Assembly: GCA_035079385.1 (NCBI GenBank) | Contig: JAVHKY010000003.1 | Location: 8,597,501 to 8,661,500, forward strand | Direction of reading: 5' to 3' | Length of the DNA: 64,000 nt | From: Aspidiotus rigidus | Taxonomy: Eukaryota; Arthropoda; Insecta; Hemiptera; Diaspididae | Shown: positions 9,751 through 20,935 of the stretch, piece after piece | How positions within the stretch are numbered: position 1 is the stretch's first letter | How the letters are laid out: the number at the start of each line of letters is the position of its first letter | Position numbers and translations under genes: made by a program | Notes under the pieces: model-generated | Seen by the model: the letters and a program-made list of their open reading frames with translations, nothing else | The model's database searches: none | Told to the model about the DNA's origin: nothing

Positions 9751-12700
9751 AATTTTACCCAAGGCGTAGTACGACGTCATCAGTGACCTTGACCTGTTGA
9801 AGACTACAAATACAGAGGGGCCGGGATGCGCTAGTTATCCTAACAAATCGTGTATGAGACCCCCGAGTATATTTTATTACTATTAGCTTAGATATACTGA
9901 AGGTTAAGAGGCGAAGAAGCAGAGTGACTCCGCCTGTCCGCCGGTCAGTAACATACTGGTGGAGGAAGAAGACGAACAAGAGAACACGTCAGCTAGTTTG
10001 CCTAACGCATAGAGAACGCTGAGCTCTTATGTGTAAGCCAAAAAATGCTGGTGAAGGGACGTTACCATGACGTCATCATGAATATCCAAGGTTGATATGA
10101 TCGGTAGAAACGATAAATCATATACCTTTCCGTAACATCGCTTATAATTGATGAGATTGTGGGGGGGGGGAGACGAGCGAAACCAGTGAGGTTGTCAGCG
10201 AAGCCCAACAAATAGTATAGGTACTGGGTTTGAATCGGGCTAAGCAATACTGGGGGAAGGAGAGGAAAAACCTCAGAGCGGGAGAGCCCATCAACTATTG
10301 AGCCTCTGAGGTGGGGCAAGCATATACCACGTGTCCCTGAGGGAGCCATATTAGCTTGTGCCTTTTTCGAGTATAACATTGTTCATTGTTATTAATTTTT
10401 CGGATAAAAAGATCAGGTTAAAATGATAAAACACTCATCACCTTTTTTGCACAAATGAGGCGGGTTCTGGCAGAAGGGCGTCCGTCCCATAAGAAATACA
10501 TTGTGCGGACGCTCGTTTGCCAGATAGTCCTCAAATGTAAGCGTGATAGATCGAAGGAATTTAATAACAAGAATTTCCAAGGGTAGCTTATCAGCCAGAA
10601 GTGGACGAGCTCATTTTTGTTTCCACGAGGTCGATTTGTGAAGTAAATCTCAATAAGTGATCGAACATGAAAAAAGATAAAGAAAATAAAACTGGCCCTA
10701 CTGAATCCTTTTATTCTTCAGATGTGTGTACCGGAAGAAAACTATAGGTAAAATGTGACTCGCGAGATACACTGATTCCAAGAAATACGCGCTTTACGAA
10801 GAATAAAACTGTCTGGTGAGACGAGAAAAACGAGATGAAAAACAAAGAAAGAAAAGGGAATTCGAGCACGAATTTCTATCGACACAGATAACACAATGAC
10901 ATACAGTATCGGTTCTATTATTTCTACCACACACGCAGCTGCGAATTTCGATATTGGATGACTCAACATCCTTTCCAAAGTTTTATTTAACCGCCTTACT
11001 AGATTACGCGATCCGGAAGAATTCTCGTTTAGGATGCAGGAATGAATTGATAAGTCATATAATTCTCCCTAGAGAAAATTTAGGCAAACTTTCATATTTC
11101 GCGCATCAATAATTCTTCCGAGTATCTGAAATAATGCGCGTGCCAAGTAGACGGAAGGCGATTTTCAAAGTTTCGTTAAACTTTCCCTCTATCGTTAATT
11201 TTCGCGCTCTCAACTGATTTTGGGACAATAACGTACAAAATATGCAAACGGGTACTACTCGACTTAAATAATTCCGGAAGCTAGCACACGGTTAATCTCT
11301 TCGAATGATTTTTTTATTCTTATTTTTCGTACGAGAGAAGGTAAATCAATGTTGAAGTGAAATTTTATAATTCTATCCATTATACTTCGTAGGTATATAC
11401 GTAAGCTTTGATATTGGTAATATTATTCTCTCAACATCGCTATATCTAATGCAAGTTTTGATGGATTATATAAAACCGTCAGCATTTAGAGATGAAGAGG
11501 ACCAATTTCTTCGGTTCTCGACCATTTGTTGGTTACGCTATTTTGAAGGTAATAGCATGAAATACGCGTAAATTATTCATAAAATATGCACGAATATTAA
11601 ACAAGAGTCTAAAATGCTGCACTATCGTATTTGAAGCCTTTTTGGCGTATGAAACGAGCTTTACCATCAAACTTCCTTTTCCTTCTTCTTTCAAAGTATT
11701 TATGAGTCTGGAATGTGCATCGATATCATAAAAATACGACACGTATAGAAAAAGAAAATTTACGAAATACAATATATCTTAGTCGCAAACATACGCCCTG
11801 TAGTCATGAATTTCAGACTCATATTGAAACCTTTAAACGATATGTCCCACTACTACAGCTAAGTGTTTCCCTCGTTTCTTCTTCTTCTTGTCAGTCAATG
11901 TGCTGTAAGAGAAAAATATCTTTCCCTCAAAATATTTGTAACGCCACGTATAGCTTAGCCTCTTCCAATGAACAAACCAAGACCACAGATAAATGACTAT
12001 CTGATGACCTGAAAATATAAATTAGCGTTGACGCAAGACAATTTTAAAGTTGTTAACACAGTAAATCAAAAACTTTCTGTGAACTTCTCCTTAGTAACTA
12101 CATGACGACGAGGAATGTGTTGTAATAGTAATAAGATTGTTAACCTGCTCCATATGACCTAGATTAGGCTAGTCTAAATTTTACCCAAAATGATAAACTT
12201 GTAAGCTACCGTTGAATCTGGCCTGACGAGCAATAAATAAAACAGTTACTTTTTAAATCCAACATCAACGGACCAATTTTTCACTTCTTTCTTGAACTAG
12301 CTGATTCCATAAACAAAACAAGTAATGAAGTAATCGAAGAACTTCAAATCTTGGTTGATATTCAGCGCTCTGAAAATGTAAGCTACTTATTTAATTTTGA
12401 ATCAAATTAAAATTGACGTTGAAATCCTCGGTTTAATCAACTTTGGGCCAACATGTTTTTTTTTTTTTGCATTTCAGAGGGTCTAGATCACGACTTTGAT
12501 ATTGGCTCAAATTCATATACTGGAATTTTATATATATATGCGTATGTACGTGGTCATAATATTTGCATTTTTGGGCATAAATGTTCTCCTTAATTCTCTG
12601 TAGTTTTGGGGTCCATTCATATAAAATTGAGAAAGGTAAAAGCCCTACATGTGAACTAGTCTATAGGGTAATAATTATTTCGAAAATCGGAATAATAGTT

Positions 12701-13298
12701 TTTGAGGTTTTTCATCTTCAATCTCAAAATTTGAAGCGCGATAAGTGGAACATTAGTTTGTCAACTATCCCGCGACAAAAGAATATTACTGTAGTGTTTT
12801 TTTCACAAAGTTAGTGTGAGTAAAAATTGCTTCGTGTTTCATGACTGATATTCCAGGGTCGAGATTTTCCTTTTATCTCCCTTCTCGATTAATGCCCCAC
12901 TTATTGAAGTGAAAGGTGGAGGTGGTATTATTGATATCTAAAAGTGAATAAAAATAATGCTTAGCAAGCTTCAAAAATGTGCTTGTCATTTTGTTGACAA
13001 CGAAAACGATTATTATTATTATCTCTTATTTCATTTCATTGAATTGATTTTACATACTTATGTCGTGGTTACAATTAGGGATACGAAAAAAATTCCATTT
13101 ATAAGGCGCGGTCATCGCGAAGCCAATAATAAAGAGCGGATGCGTACTACTCGAAGACATTTTTTTCGCCGTTCAAAATGTCGGAACATACAACAATCTT
13201 GCCAGAGATTGCCTCTTTGAAATAAAATAAAAAATAATGGATGAAACTTTTAAAATAATTTAAAATATGAGATAAGTGCTAAAAAAAAAAAAAAAAAA
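9751..13298. other. Unassigned AT-rich DNA
   Basis: About 3.5 kb with only short open frames and no match to any gene or RNA that I can see. A CCATAAGAAATACA motif at 10488 recurs at 60131, 60307 and 60803. A poly(A) run at 13281-13298 abuts the R2 element. Confidence 0.5.
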
Positions 13299-13615
13299 TT
13301 GAAAGCCATTGCAGACTTTGCAATGGCAGCGGGGAACCCGCAATTCCTTAACTCGACCTCTCAGGTGGTGTGGAACTGAGTTGATAATCTTGTCATATAA
13401 TTCAAATCGAAATTATCATTCTACATTCCCTCCTATCATATATAGCTCGAGACTCGAAATTCTTCGAAGTCCCCCTCCTATCATATATAGCTCGAGACTC
13501 GAAATTCTTCCAAGTCCCGTAACCTAACCTAACCTGCGGACGCGGACACGGACGCGGACGCGGACGTTTTCTGAGGATGTAATCTCCTAACAAAATGGAT
13601 AGCGGGTTCCCCGCT
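13299..13615 (+). mobile_element. R2 non-autonomous element, short copy
   Basis: 317 bp starting TTGAAAGCC and ending GGTTCCCCGCT, set in an A-run so that AAAA flanks both sides. One end carries a hairpin (GCCATTGCA/TGCAATGGC); both ends carry GCGGGGAACCCGC or its complement, itself a 5-bp hairpin. Inside are two GAGCTATATATGATAGGAGGG-type units, a GGTTAGGTTAGGTTA telomere-like run (reverse complement here, about 13520-13535) and GGACGC repeats. A longer copy lies at 49572-50241. Helentron-associated elements share hairpin ends and an internal minisatellite, but I cannot assign it firmly. Confidence 0.65.
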
Positions 13616-15949
13616 AAAAAAAGAATATGACATAGGTAGCCAGTAACAAACGAAAAAAAAAAAAAAAAACTCACGGGTTTTTAAACAGAGTCAAGGAGGG
13701 GGGGGGGGGAAGGAACCTGCCATACCAGATTTATGACGTCATCAAATTACGACGTCACAGGCCCGGACATTGGAGCTAAGAGATTTTGAAAAATTCCCAC
13801 TTCCAAGCTATATATGATAGGAGGGGGAATTAAAAGACTTTGGAAGGACGTTCTGAGTCTTATGGTGTTCAAAGATTTGCATATCTGGCTCATTGAAGGG
13901 GTTCAGTCACCTAGTGTACAAAGTATTCATTATCTAGTAACTTGAAGAGGCTACGCCAATCGGAGTTAGGTGTCGGGAAATACGGAATGCCGGAAAGAAA
14001 ATATCTGAAAATATAGAAAACTGCTAAACGATCAACCCTACACTCTTTCCTGTGACGTCCCTCCTAAGGGGGGAGATGTAAGAACACTTTACCATTCTTT
14101 GTCACGCCTCATGACGTCATCAGTAACCTTGACCTATTTTAGGGACTCGAGAAAACTTCGGTTTTCGCTACTTTCTCATCCTGCCCTCACCCTGTACTAG
14201 GCCTAATATATAAGAGATTGTCATGCTCGATGAAGTCATCACGTGGGCCGTATACTAGACATACTCTAGCCTAAGCAGGAAGGAGGAAGAGCGGAGCGAG
14301 TGAGCCCCGCAAAGCTAGTTGGCCTAATTTACAGTACACTGCACCTAAAAAAGGCTAAGAATGAGCCATTGGCTTTAGTTAATCGAATATACAGAGCTAA
14401 GAGAAACAAATCAGGGCCTCCAGAGAAGTAGCCGGATTAAAAAAAGAAAGAAAGAAAGGAAAACGTTTCCCATACATACGTGTATTTAAACTCGTCATGG
14501 TTACAAGAGTACATCTAAAATTTAGTAAGGTTTCGCCGATATTTTAAAATTCATATTTGTACATTTCCACTGACGATCTTTTCGAGCGTACAAAACTTCC
14601 AACTTCGTCTGAAGTTTTCCTGAAAAACTACGAAATTACTGCTCTACATGTTACGACTCTATTTTAGTATTCAGTTTTCTTTCATTTAATTTCAGCTAAT
14701 ATAATCACCTCGGATAGCGGGTCGACATTTCAACTTTCTCGCATTTCTTTTCACGAGAGGTTCCGTAGTCTATTGAATTTGTAGTTAATACTCGTTTCTT
14801 TAAAGGAATAAGAAAGCGAAGAAAATGAGGAGAAACACATTTTAACGATTACCATGTTCTAAAAGATACCGCGCTTTGTTACCTCGTACAGGAAAGCTCA
14901 GGTTTTCATGAAGTATAGGCCTGGTAGATACATTTTTCATATTTTAATGCTCCGCGTAAGTTCACTTTCTTTATCTTATATTCATGTCGAGCTTTTCTTC
15001 CTCTTATTTACTCTGTGTCGCCCATAACGGTTGAAGACAATTTTCTTTTTTCCTTTATAAATTTCCAATAGGCATACCGGTGACGACGCTGGTACGTATA
15101 ATGAGTTACAATAAAAGAAATTTGTTGCAGATTTCGACGTAACAAATGAAACTTTCAAACTCGCGAATCACTGAATTAACTGAACAGAAAAATACGTAAA
15201 ATAAGAAATTGACAGGTCCTAGGATTTGGACTGTGCTTCGGATCAACGCGTTCGAAAAAAAGAAGGATAAATGCGATGTTCGGGGTTCAAATCTGTAAAA
15301 TTATGTATTGACGAAGTACAAGATAAGTTATAAACTTTTTTTTTACGCGCTTTTGGTTTTTTGACATCGCAATCTGTACGTTTCGGACTGTTATATTATA
15401 GTAACACGCTGTAAGACTTTCGCGATACGAGAGTAATTTTCTAAAGTGATTCATGTCGCTGAAACGTATCGCGTTAGCGATGTTCCCGCGAAACTTTTCA
15501 TTTGACTTTGCAAATACTCAGAATATAATCAGAACTCTCAGACATATCACGATGAGAGCTTGTACGGTAAAGAAACGTCTCAAACTGGTAAAAAAACTGT
15601 ATTCGAGAAAATTCTATTGATAATTTAGTTTGGAGCTTTGTTCGTGGCACAAAAATATGTACAAAAATTTTGTATTCTAGTAGGTGCTAGAAAACTGCAG
15701 CTTGTAGGCACCAGACTCCTCAGTACTTTCCTTACTCTTATACCGCCTATGGTACTTCAAGTGTTATAAGCTAGCTTATACGTAATACGAAAACAAAAAT
15801 CAGGATAAATGACCTCTAGCCTATTACAGTAGTGGGAACCCGAGATATTACATTTTATTCTGAATTTTTCATAAAAATTTTTTGTAACATTTCTTTTCTG
15901 AACTTTTTTTTTCAATCCCCCCCCCCCAAGAAAAATTTTCTAGCTTAGA
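13616..15949. other. Unassigned DNA with R1-type fragments
   Basis: 13680-14150 contains poly(G), TGACGTCATCA words and AGCTATATATGATAGGAGG units, so it is repeat-derived. 14150-15950 is AT-rich with no gene, RNA or strong repeat visible. Confidence 0.45.
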
Positions 15950-16335
15950 CACTATGACAAAATACCGTAACGGTTTTTTTTAGACAGTTTTTCTAAGAGT
16001 AATTCCAACCTTATAAGCATATAAAATGCTAAAAGCGCGGCGATTTTTTGTGACAATTTTTCCAAAACGTCTTAGTTAGAAAATATTCAAAAACTCGTGA
16101 CGATTTTTGTGACTGTTTTTAGAAGAGTAGTTCCAATTGTATAGGCGTACAAAAATACTAAAACCAAGGCAATTTCTCGTCACAATTTTCTGAGGAGTGG
16201 TCTTAGTCGAGAAACAATCAAAAACCCTGCCGGTTTTTTGTGACAGTTTTTCCAAGAGTGGTTCCAATCTCGTAAGTGTATAAAATTCCAAAACCGTAAC
16301 GTTTTTTCATGACAATTTTTACAAGAGTTGAGTCT
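15950..16335. repeat. Tandem repeat, about 63-bp half-units
   Basis: The segment TTTTTTGTGACAGTTTTTCCAA and variants, followed by AAGAGTxGTTCCAA and a TATAAAATxCxAAAACC segment, recurs about five times (near 15975, 16045, 16105, 16230 and 16300). Alternate units carry TCTTAGTxGAGAAA instead, which gives a roughly 126-bp dimeric period. Noncoding. Confidence 0.6.
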
Positions 16336-16410
16336 TAAAATAGGTCAGGTCACTGATAGCTTCATTAGTGACGTCATCAAGCGTGACAAAATACCGTGAC
16401 GGTCTTTTTT

Positions 16411-16540
16411 TTAGCGGGGAACCCACTACCCCTTTTGTTGGGGGTACTTTCAGACAATTTTCCTCCGCGAGCGGCCCGAAGTTGATGACGTCACAGAGAG
16501 GGCGGGACTTGAAAAAATTTTGACTCTTGAGCTATAATAT
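16411..16540. repeat. R1 copy, left part (interrupted)
   Basis: Starts TTAGCGGGGAACCCACTACC, goes on with TTTTGTTGGGGG and a GACGTCAC block, and stops at GAGCTATAATAT where the gypsy LTR begins. It resumes at 20570. Confidence 0.7.
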
Positions 16541-16941
16541 TGTGACGTTCTACAAGTCACGAAATATCTCTTGACGCCAATAATAAAGAACAATTACGAA
16601 AACCCAGCTTTATTACTGGTACCGTTAAACTGTAACACAACCGCGTTAAAGAACGAGAACACGTTAACTATCGCTTTAAGATTACAATTGAATCGCTCTA
16701 TCGGGTTGCTGCCGGCTATTTATAGTCTCACCCCTAATTCGGGAATTCTCGAGATTTCTTCTAGAACGGCAAACAGGTTATGCAAGAGTCCTTACAATCA
16801 ATCGAGCATGTTCCAGGTTGTTCACGCGCATTCGGTGAAGTAGTTAAGCAATAAGTGCGCTTCCTTGCAGCGCCTGCTGTTATTAAAAGTTTAGCGGCAT
16901 GTGCAAGCTTGGTGCTTGCGGCTTCATTGCAGAACGCCACA
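16541..16941 (-). repeat. 3' LTR of the gypsy-type element
   Basis: 401 bp. On the + strand it starts TGTGACGTTC and ends AACGCCACA. It matches 20145-20569 apart from substitutions and one 24-bp segment (after ACTGGTACCG) missing here. Open frame 16571-16843 is LTR sequence, not a gene. Confidence 0.9.
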
Positions 16942-16954
16942 CTTTCCCCTCCTC
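16942..16954 (-). promoter_or_regulatory. Polypurine tract
   Basis: On the - strand a run GAGGAGGGGAAAG immediately precedes the 3' LTR (which starts TGTGGCG), the expected site for plus-strand priming. The integrase frame ends just before it. Confidence 0.8.
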
Positions 16955-17510
16955 AGTTTTGAACGACCCGTTCAAACGACGGACTCCATACAGCTAGTCT
17001 ATTCCGGTGGACCCCTTTAAACTTTCTGTCCTGTTGGATGCGATAGATGACATCATTGATTCTCTTCACGACTGTCCAAGGTCCTTCCCATTTGCACTGT
17101 AATTTCGGGTTCTTCCCTTTCTTTCTCTGTGGGTTGTAGAACCACACCTTACGCAGAGGTTCAAACTTGGTTTCATCTGCACAGATGTCATAGCGTGCCT
17201 TCATCCGGTCGCTAGCAACCTCTAAATTTTCTCTGACCAACTCATGTACCTGCTTAAGTCGGTTCTTTAGTTCTTGCGTAAATGGCTTGACTTCTTGAGG
17301 TGGCTCTGGAGGGGTGCCCAGCTGTAAATCACGCGGAAATCGAAGTTCTCTTCCAAAAATGATTTTTGCAGGTGATTCTTTGGTGCTCTCATGGATTGAA
17401 GACCGATAGGCTAGCAGGAACAATGGAAGTAGCTTTTCCCAATTTCGCTGGTTACTATCAATTACTTTGGATAGGAATTGGTCTATTGTTTTGTTGAACC
17501 TCTCGACCAT
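16953..17510 (-). pseudogene. Integrase C-terminal part
   Basis: 185 codons starting MVERFNKTI; the Glu is the third DDE residue. It continues with AYRSSIHESTKESPAKIIFGRE, then a GPY/F-like region (KWEGPWTVVKRINDVIYRIQ), typical of Ty3/gypsy integrases, and ends next to the polypurine tract. Confidence 0.85.
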
Positions 17511-17514
17511 ACCA

Positions 17515-17853
17515 TCAGATTGTGGGTGGAGTGGTGTTGTACGTACAAGTTTTCCTCAATCCTATCAGCTTAGCCACTTCTCCAAATACCTGGGATTCAA
17601 AGTTTCTTCCCTGGTCTGAGTGTAACTCCAGAGGTACTCCAAACCTCGAGATCCAGTTTTCCACCAGCGCTGTTGCAACAGTGACGGCTTCATAATTTGG
17701 CAGTGGGTAAGCATCCATCCTTTTGCTGAAATAATCTCCAACCACTAGAATATAACGATTACCTTGGTCAGTTTCTGGAAATGGTCCTGAGATATCTGCC
17801 GCAATCCGTTCAAAAGGGTATCCCACATTGTAGATTTGTATCTTAGCTGACAT
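17515..17853 (-). pseudogene. Integrase catalytic core, first part
   Basis: 112 codons with two catalytic Asp in context: AADISGPFPET and LHSDQGRNFES. The usual spacing follows, but the frame is lost right before the HPQSDG motif (stop near 17517). The third catalytic residue, Glu, lies in the next segment. A one-base frameshift near 17520-17530 accounts for the break. Confidence 0.85.
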
Positions 17854-17856
17854 TAC

Positions 17857-18145
17857 ATGCTCTGCAATATTGAATCCAATCCTCTACATCACTTCTACAG
17901 GCTGGCCAGTAAAACCGTTCCCGAATCTTGGCCAATGTTTTTGTTATTCCAAGTTGACTACCAGATGCGTCATCATGAACACTCTTCAAGGCATCCGGTA
18001 CAAGTGCTTCAGGTATCAGTAGTTGGCGCCGGTGTGATCTGCCATCTGTTGTTTCCTGGATCCGGTAAACAATTCCATTTTCTACTTAAAGCGAGTCCCA
18101 TTGTGACCATAAGATCTTTAAATTTACTGACTGCGAGCTGATATC
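17857..18145 (-). pseudogene. Integrase zinc-binding N-terminal region
   Basis: On the - strand this segment reads through GRSHRRQLLIPEAL, a KSVHDDASG stretch, ITKTLAKIRERFYWP and CRACN, the usual gypsy integrase HHCC region. One His of the first pair appears as Gln (GSQLG in place of GHLG). Stop codons near 18075 and 18140 interrupt the frame. Confidence 0.7.
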
Positions 18146-18544
18146 CTACCAGACTGGTCGTTCACCTTTCTCCTTCCAGGCTAAGATGACTGAAATATCT
18201 TTATCCTGTTGTTGAGCATTTCTCATATCCACATTGGAACCTAGTTGTATGGATTTGACTGAGACTTCTTTCTTCACTTCATTGACTACAGTACTTAGTT
18301 CTTCTTCAACTTTGGTCTGGAGGAGACGATCCTTGGCTTCCAACTCATAAAGCGGCATATCTCCACAGGGACTTCTTAAAAGGTCATGCTTCAGATCAAT
18401 AATCAACCCATACTTTCGCATTAAATCCAGGCCCAGAATACAGTCATCTTCTATATCAGCAAGGATGAATTTTCCAGTTATTACCATTGAGGAAATCTTG
18501 ATAGATAGCTCGACAGTGCCCTTGGTCCAAGCTTGTTCACCCAT
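18146..18544 (-). pseudogene. Protease C-terminal part fused to the pre-integrase segment
   Basis: Same frame as the preceding segment, beyond a TAG. It holds the protease C-terminal signature ILGLDLM and a following hydrophobic strand. After about residue 55 comes an acidic linker, and then QQQDKDISVILAWKEKGERP, which in related elements sits between RNase H and integrase. About 1.5-2 kb of RT-RNase H coding sequence is therefore missing with the frame preserved. A TAG follows RPVW. Confidence 0.8.
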
Positions 18545-18571
18545 TGCAGTCCTGAGGCGGTAATTTTCTCT

Positions 18572-19195
18572 CTAATTAATGCATAGGCCTGGGATGTCCT
18601 TGACCAATTGTGTCTTGATAACTGAACCAGTAGCAGCACAGTCCACGCACATATCTATATTGCGTCCAATGCTATCATTCCATCCTGATACATAGACGTT
18701 CTCACTTGAAGTTCTCATTTTGGAAATTCTTATTTCTTGGGCCCTTCTGCTTGGTCCTGGCGTTGGTTGGCCCCTGGCAACTCCACGTTGGAGTTTTCCG
18801 CCTTGCAGTGATTTCCACTTAGGGCAATTGGGCTTGATGTGACCCTCTTCATCACAGTGGTAGCATCGACGTTTGTCTCCAGTTGGTCCGGCCTTTGTTT
18901 GCTTCAAATCTGTGGAACCTCGTCTACAAGATGCCTTTCTTGCAGCTTCTACTTCCAGGGCAAAGGATAATGCTTCTTTCAAGGTTTTGCAACGTGCCAT
19001 GCAAACTTGACTCTGAACCTCCCAGTCAAATATTCCATCAATGAATGCCTCAAGCGCAGTTTGTTCAATGGCTGATATAGTAGCTTCTGGGTAAGCTTGT
19101 TGAGTTAATTTTAGGATTTTGCTTGAAAATGCTTGAAGACTTTCTCTACGGTTCTGTCGACGGCTTTTTAGTTCTCTTCTTCTGATGGGAGCCAA
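18572..19195 (-). pseudogene. Gag C-terminal part, zinc knuckle and start of protease
   Basis: Continues capsid (RRRELKSRRQNRRESLQAFS), then one CCHC zinc knuckle with the spacing CX2CX4HX4C (CYHCDEEGHIKPNC, about residues 112-125), then the protease start. The usual active-site DTGA/DSGA appears as CVDCAATGS, so the catalytic motif is altered. An in-frame TAG follows at 18572-18574, after which the same frame resumes into the next segment. Confidence 0.85.
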
Positions 19196-19237
19196 GTGGG
19201 CTTGACCAAAGCGTTGCTAAAAGACTTCAATTCATTT

Positions 19238-20080
19238 TCAATAGTCTTCCTTGTCTTTTTCAGCAATATTGGACAACAACTGCAGGGCCGCTCCTCTTAA
19301 GCTGACTATCAAATTACCAGCTTTGGCTTTGTCATCCCATCTATTTAGTCGAGCCGCTATTTCCAACTGTAATTTATATAGTTCCCAAGAGATCTCACCA
19401 TCGAATGTTGGTATTTTGACTTTGGTCTTCAATGGTTCTGTAACTGGTATGTTTCCTTCATTAGATCCAGAATTGAAAAAAGCCACGCCTTGGTGGATCC
19501 ACACCATGCTTACTGTTGGATTTCCTTCCAGTCTCTGAAGTCGTTCCTCTATAATTTTCCATTGTTGCCCAAATTCCTCTACCTGATGTTGGATTGGTTC
19601 AATTTGGCGTTTAACCTCAACATTGACAGTCTCTCTTAGCCCACCAAAGATTTCTGCCTTGTTTTGTTCGAGTTTCTCCTCCGTTGCATTCTTGGTCTGT
19701 TCAAATTTCTCCTCCATTGCATTCTTATTCTGTTTGAATTTCTCCTCCATTGCATTCTTGTTCTGTTGAAGTTTCTGGCCCATCACAGTAAACCCAGTCT
19801 TCAGATCTTCTGAATTTTTAGCCATTGTATCTGTCAACACTTGCAGCATTGCACTCAAATCTATAGCTGGAGACTGCTTTGTTGGCGAACCGGTCCCAAG
19901 GTTTCCAGTAGCCTCGTCAACCTCAAATTCAAAATTGGCCACGTTCAATCCCAAGTCTTTCAATGATTTTTCCAGACGATCGGCTAATTCATTTTTGGTT
20001 CCGCTAACAGAGAGTTCACGATTCCGGAGTTCCTCGCGGAGTTCATCCTGAGTAAGTTCATGAAACTTCTTCTTCACCAT
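19238..20080 (-). pseudogene. Gag N-terminal part with SAP domain and coiled coil
   Basis: 280 codons from ATG. Residues 4-45 form a SAP-type DNA/RNA-binding motif (LTQDELREELRNRELSVSG, then NELADRLEK), a feature of some insect gypsy-type Gag proteins. Residues about 75-185 are a charged coiled-coil region with an internal duplication (NKNAMEEKF followed by related blocks). Residues 215-280 begin the capsid region (KVKIPTFDGEISWELYKLQ). The frame stops at 19238, where stops and a frame change separate it from the rest of Gag. Confidence 0.85.
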
Positions 20081-20123
20081 CTTGAATCACCACAAGCTTC
20101 AAACGCACGGAGTAGGCTTACGC

Positions 20124-20142
20124 AATCCCACTTCTGACACCA
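20124..20142 (-). promoter_or_regulatory. Primer-binding site, tRNA-Leu type
   Basis: Two bases inside the 5' LTR, on the - strand, lies TGGTGTCAGAAGTGGGATT, the complement of a tRNA 3' end reading AATCCCACTTCTGACACCA. This is characteristic of eukaryotic tRNA-Leu acceptor and T-arm sequence. It sets the direction of the element and the priming tRNA. Confidence 0.75.
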
Positions 20143-20144
20143 GT

Positions 20145-20569
20145 TGTGACGTTCTACCAGTCACCGAACATCTCTTGACGCCAATAATAAAGAACAATTA
20201 CAAAAAGCGAGCTTTATTACTGGTACCGCAAGTACAACACTTCTAAACACCGTTAAACTGTAACACAGTCGCGTTAAAGAACGAGAACACGTTAACTATT
20301 GCTTTAAGATTACAACTGAATCGCTCTATGGGGTTGCTGCCGGCTATTTATAGTCTCACCCTTAATTCTGGAATTCTCTAGATTTCTTCTAGAACGGCAA
20401 ACAGGTTATGCAAGAGTCCTTACAATCAATCGAGCATGTTCCAGGTTGTTCACGCGCATTCGGCGAAGTAGTTAAGCAATAAGTGCGCTTCCTTGCAGCG
20501 TCTGCTATTATTAAAAGTTTAGCGGCATGTGCAAGCTTGGTGCTTGCGGCTTCATTGCAGAACGCCACG
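20145..20569 (-). repeat. 5' LTR of the gypsy-type element
   Basis: 425 bp, starting TGTGACGTTC and ending AACGCCACG on the + strand (last base probably mutated from A). Differences from the other LTR are few but present, so the insertion is not brand new. Confidence 0.9.
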
Positions 20570-20935
20570 ACATGATAGGAGTCAAAAAGTTTTCCAAGTG
20601 TTTCGCCGGACGTCGCACTGCGTAAATTCTGACTCTCGAGCTATATATGATGAGAGTCAAAGTTTTTCCAAGTTTTTCGCCGGACGTCGCACGGCGTAAA
20701 TTTTGACGGTTGAGCTACATATTACAGGAGGGGGACTTGAAAAAATATTGACCCTTGAGCTGGAGACTTGGAAAAATGTCCATTGTTGAGCTATATATGA
20801 CAGGGGGGTTGGCCTGGAGAACCGACGGCTTCCTTGAAATTGCAGCGCATTTAAGTCATCACCTCATCATTTTCGGGACTTGGAAAAACCTTAGGCTCTA
20901 GGCTTTCATATGATAGAAGGGAGACCTTAGAAGAA
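20570..20935. repeat. R1 copy, right part (interrupted)
   Basis: Begins ACATGATAGGAG, which continues the unit broken at 16540, then four or so GGACTTGGAAAA / GAGCTATATATGA units and the GACGGCTTCCTTGAAATTGCAGCG block shared with 9462-9750. With 16411-16540 it makes one R1 copy split by the LTR element. Confidence 0.7.

Larger units (their letters stand above)
16541..20569 (-). mobile_element. Ty3/gypsy-type LTR retrotransposon lacking RT-RNase H
   Basis: Complete outer structure, read on the - strand: 5' LTR 20569-20145, primer site, gag, protease, integrase, polypurine tract, 3' LTR 16941-16541. A 4-bp duplication flanks it (ATAT 16537-16540, ACAT 20570-20573, one difference). The interior is only about 3.2 kb, because the frame passes from the protease end directly into the region that normally precedes integrase; reverse transcriptase and RNase H are absent. 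Stops and frameshifts break gag, protease and integrase. With LTRs, primer site and polypurine tract kept, it may have moved using enzymes supplied by a relative, then decayed. Confidence 0.9.

Noticed and set aside
9751..13298. Protein-coding gene on the left side of the window
   Set aside because: All frames are under about 110 codons, overlap on both strands and carry no recognised motif.
13518..13537. CCTAA run as a chromosome end or telomere insertion
   Set aside because: Only about three units, and the same run occurs at the same place in the second R2 copy, so it belongs to that element.
16016..16330. CRISPR-like array
   Set aside because: Eukaryotic sequence; units are contiguous degenerate tandem repeats without unique spacers.
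16571..16843. 90-codon + strand open frame
   Set aside because: Lies wholly inside the gypsy-type LTR and is present, with changes, in the other LTR.
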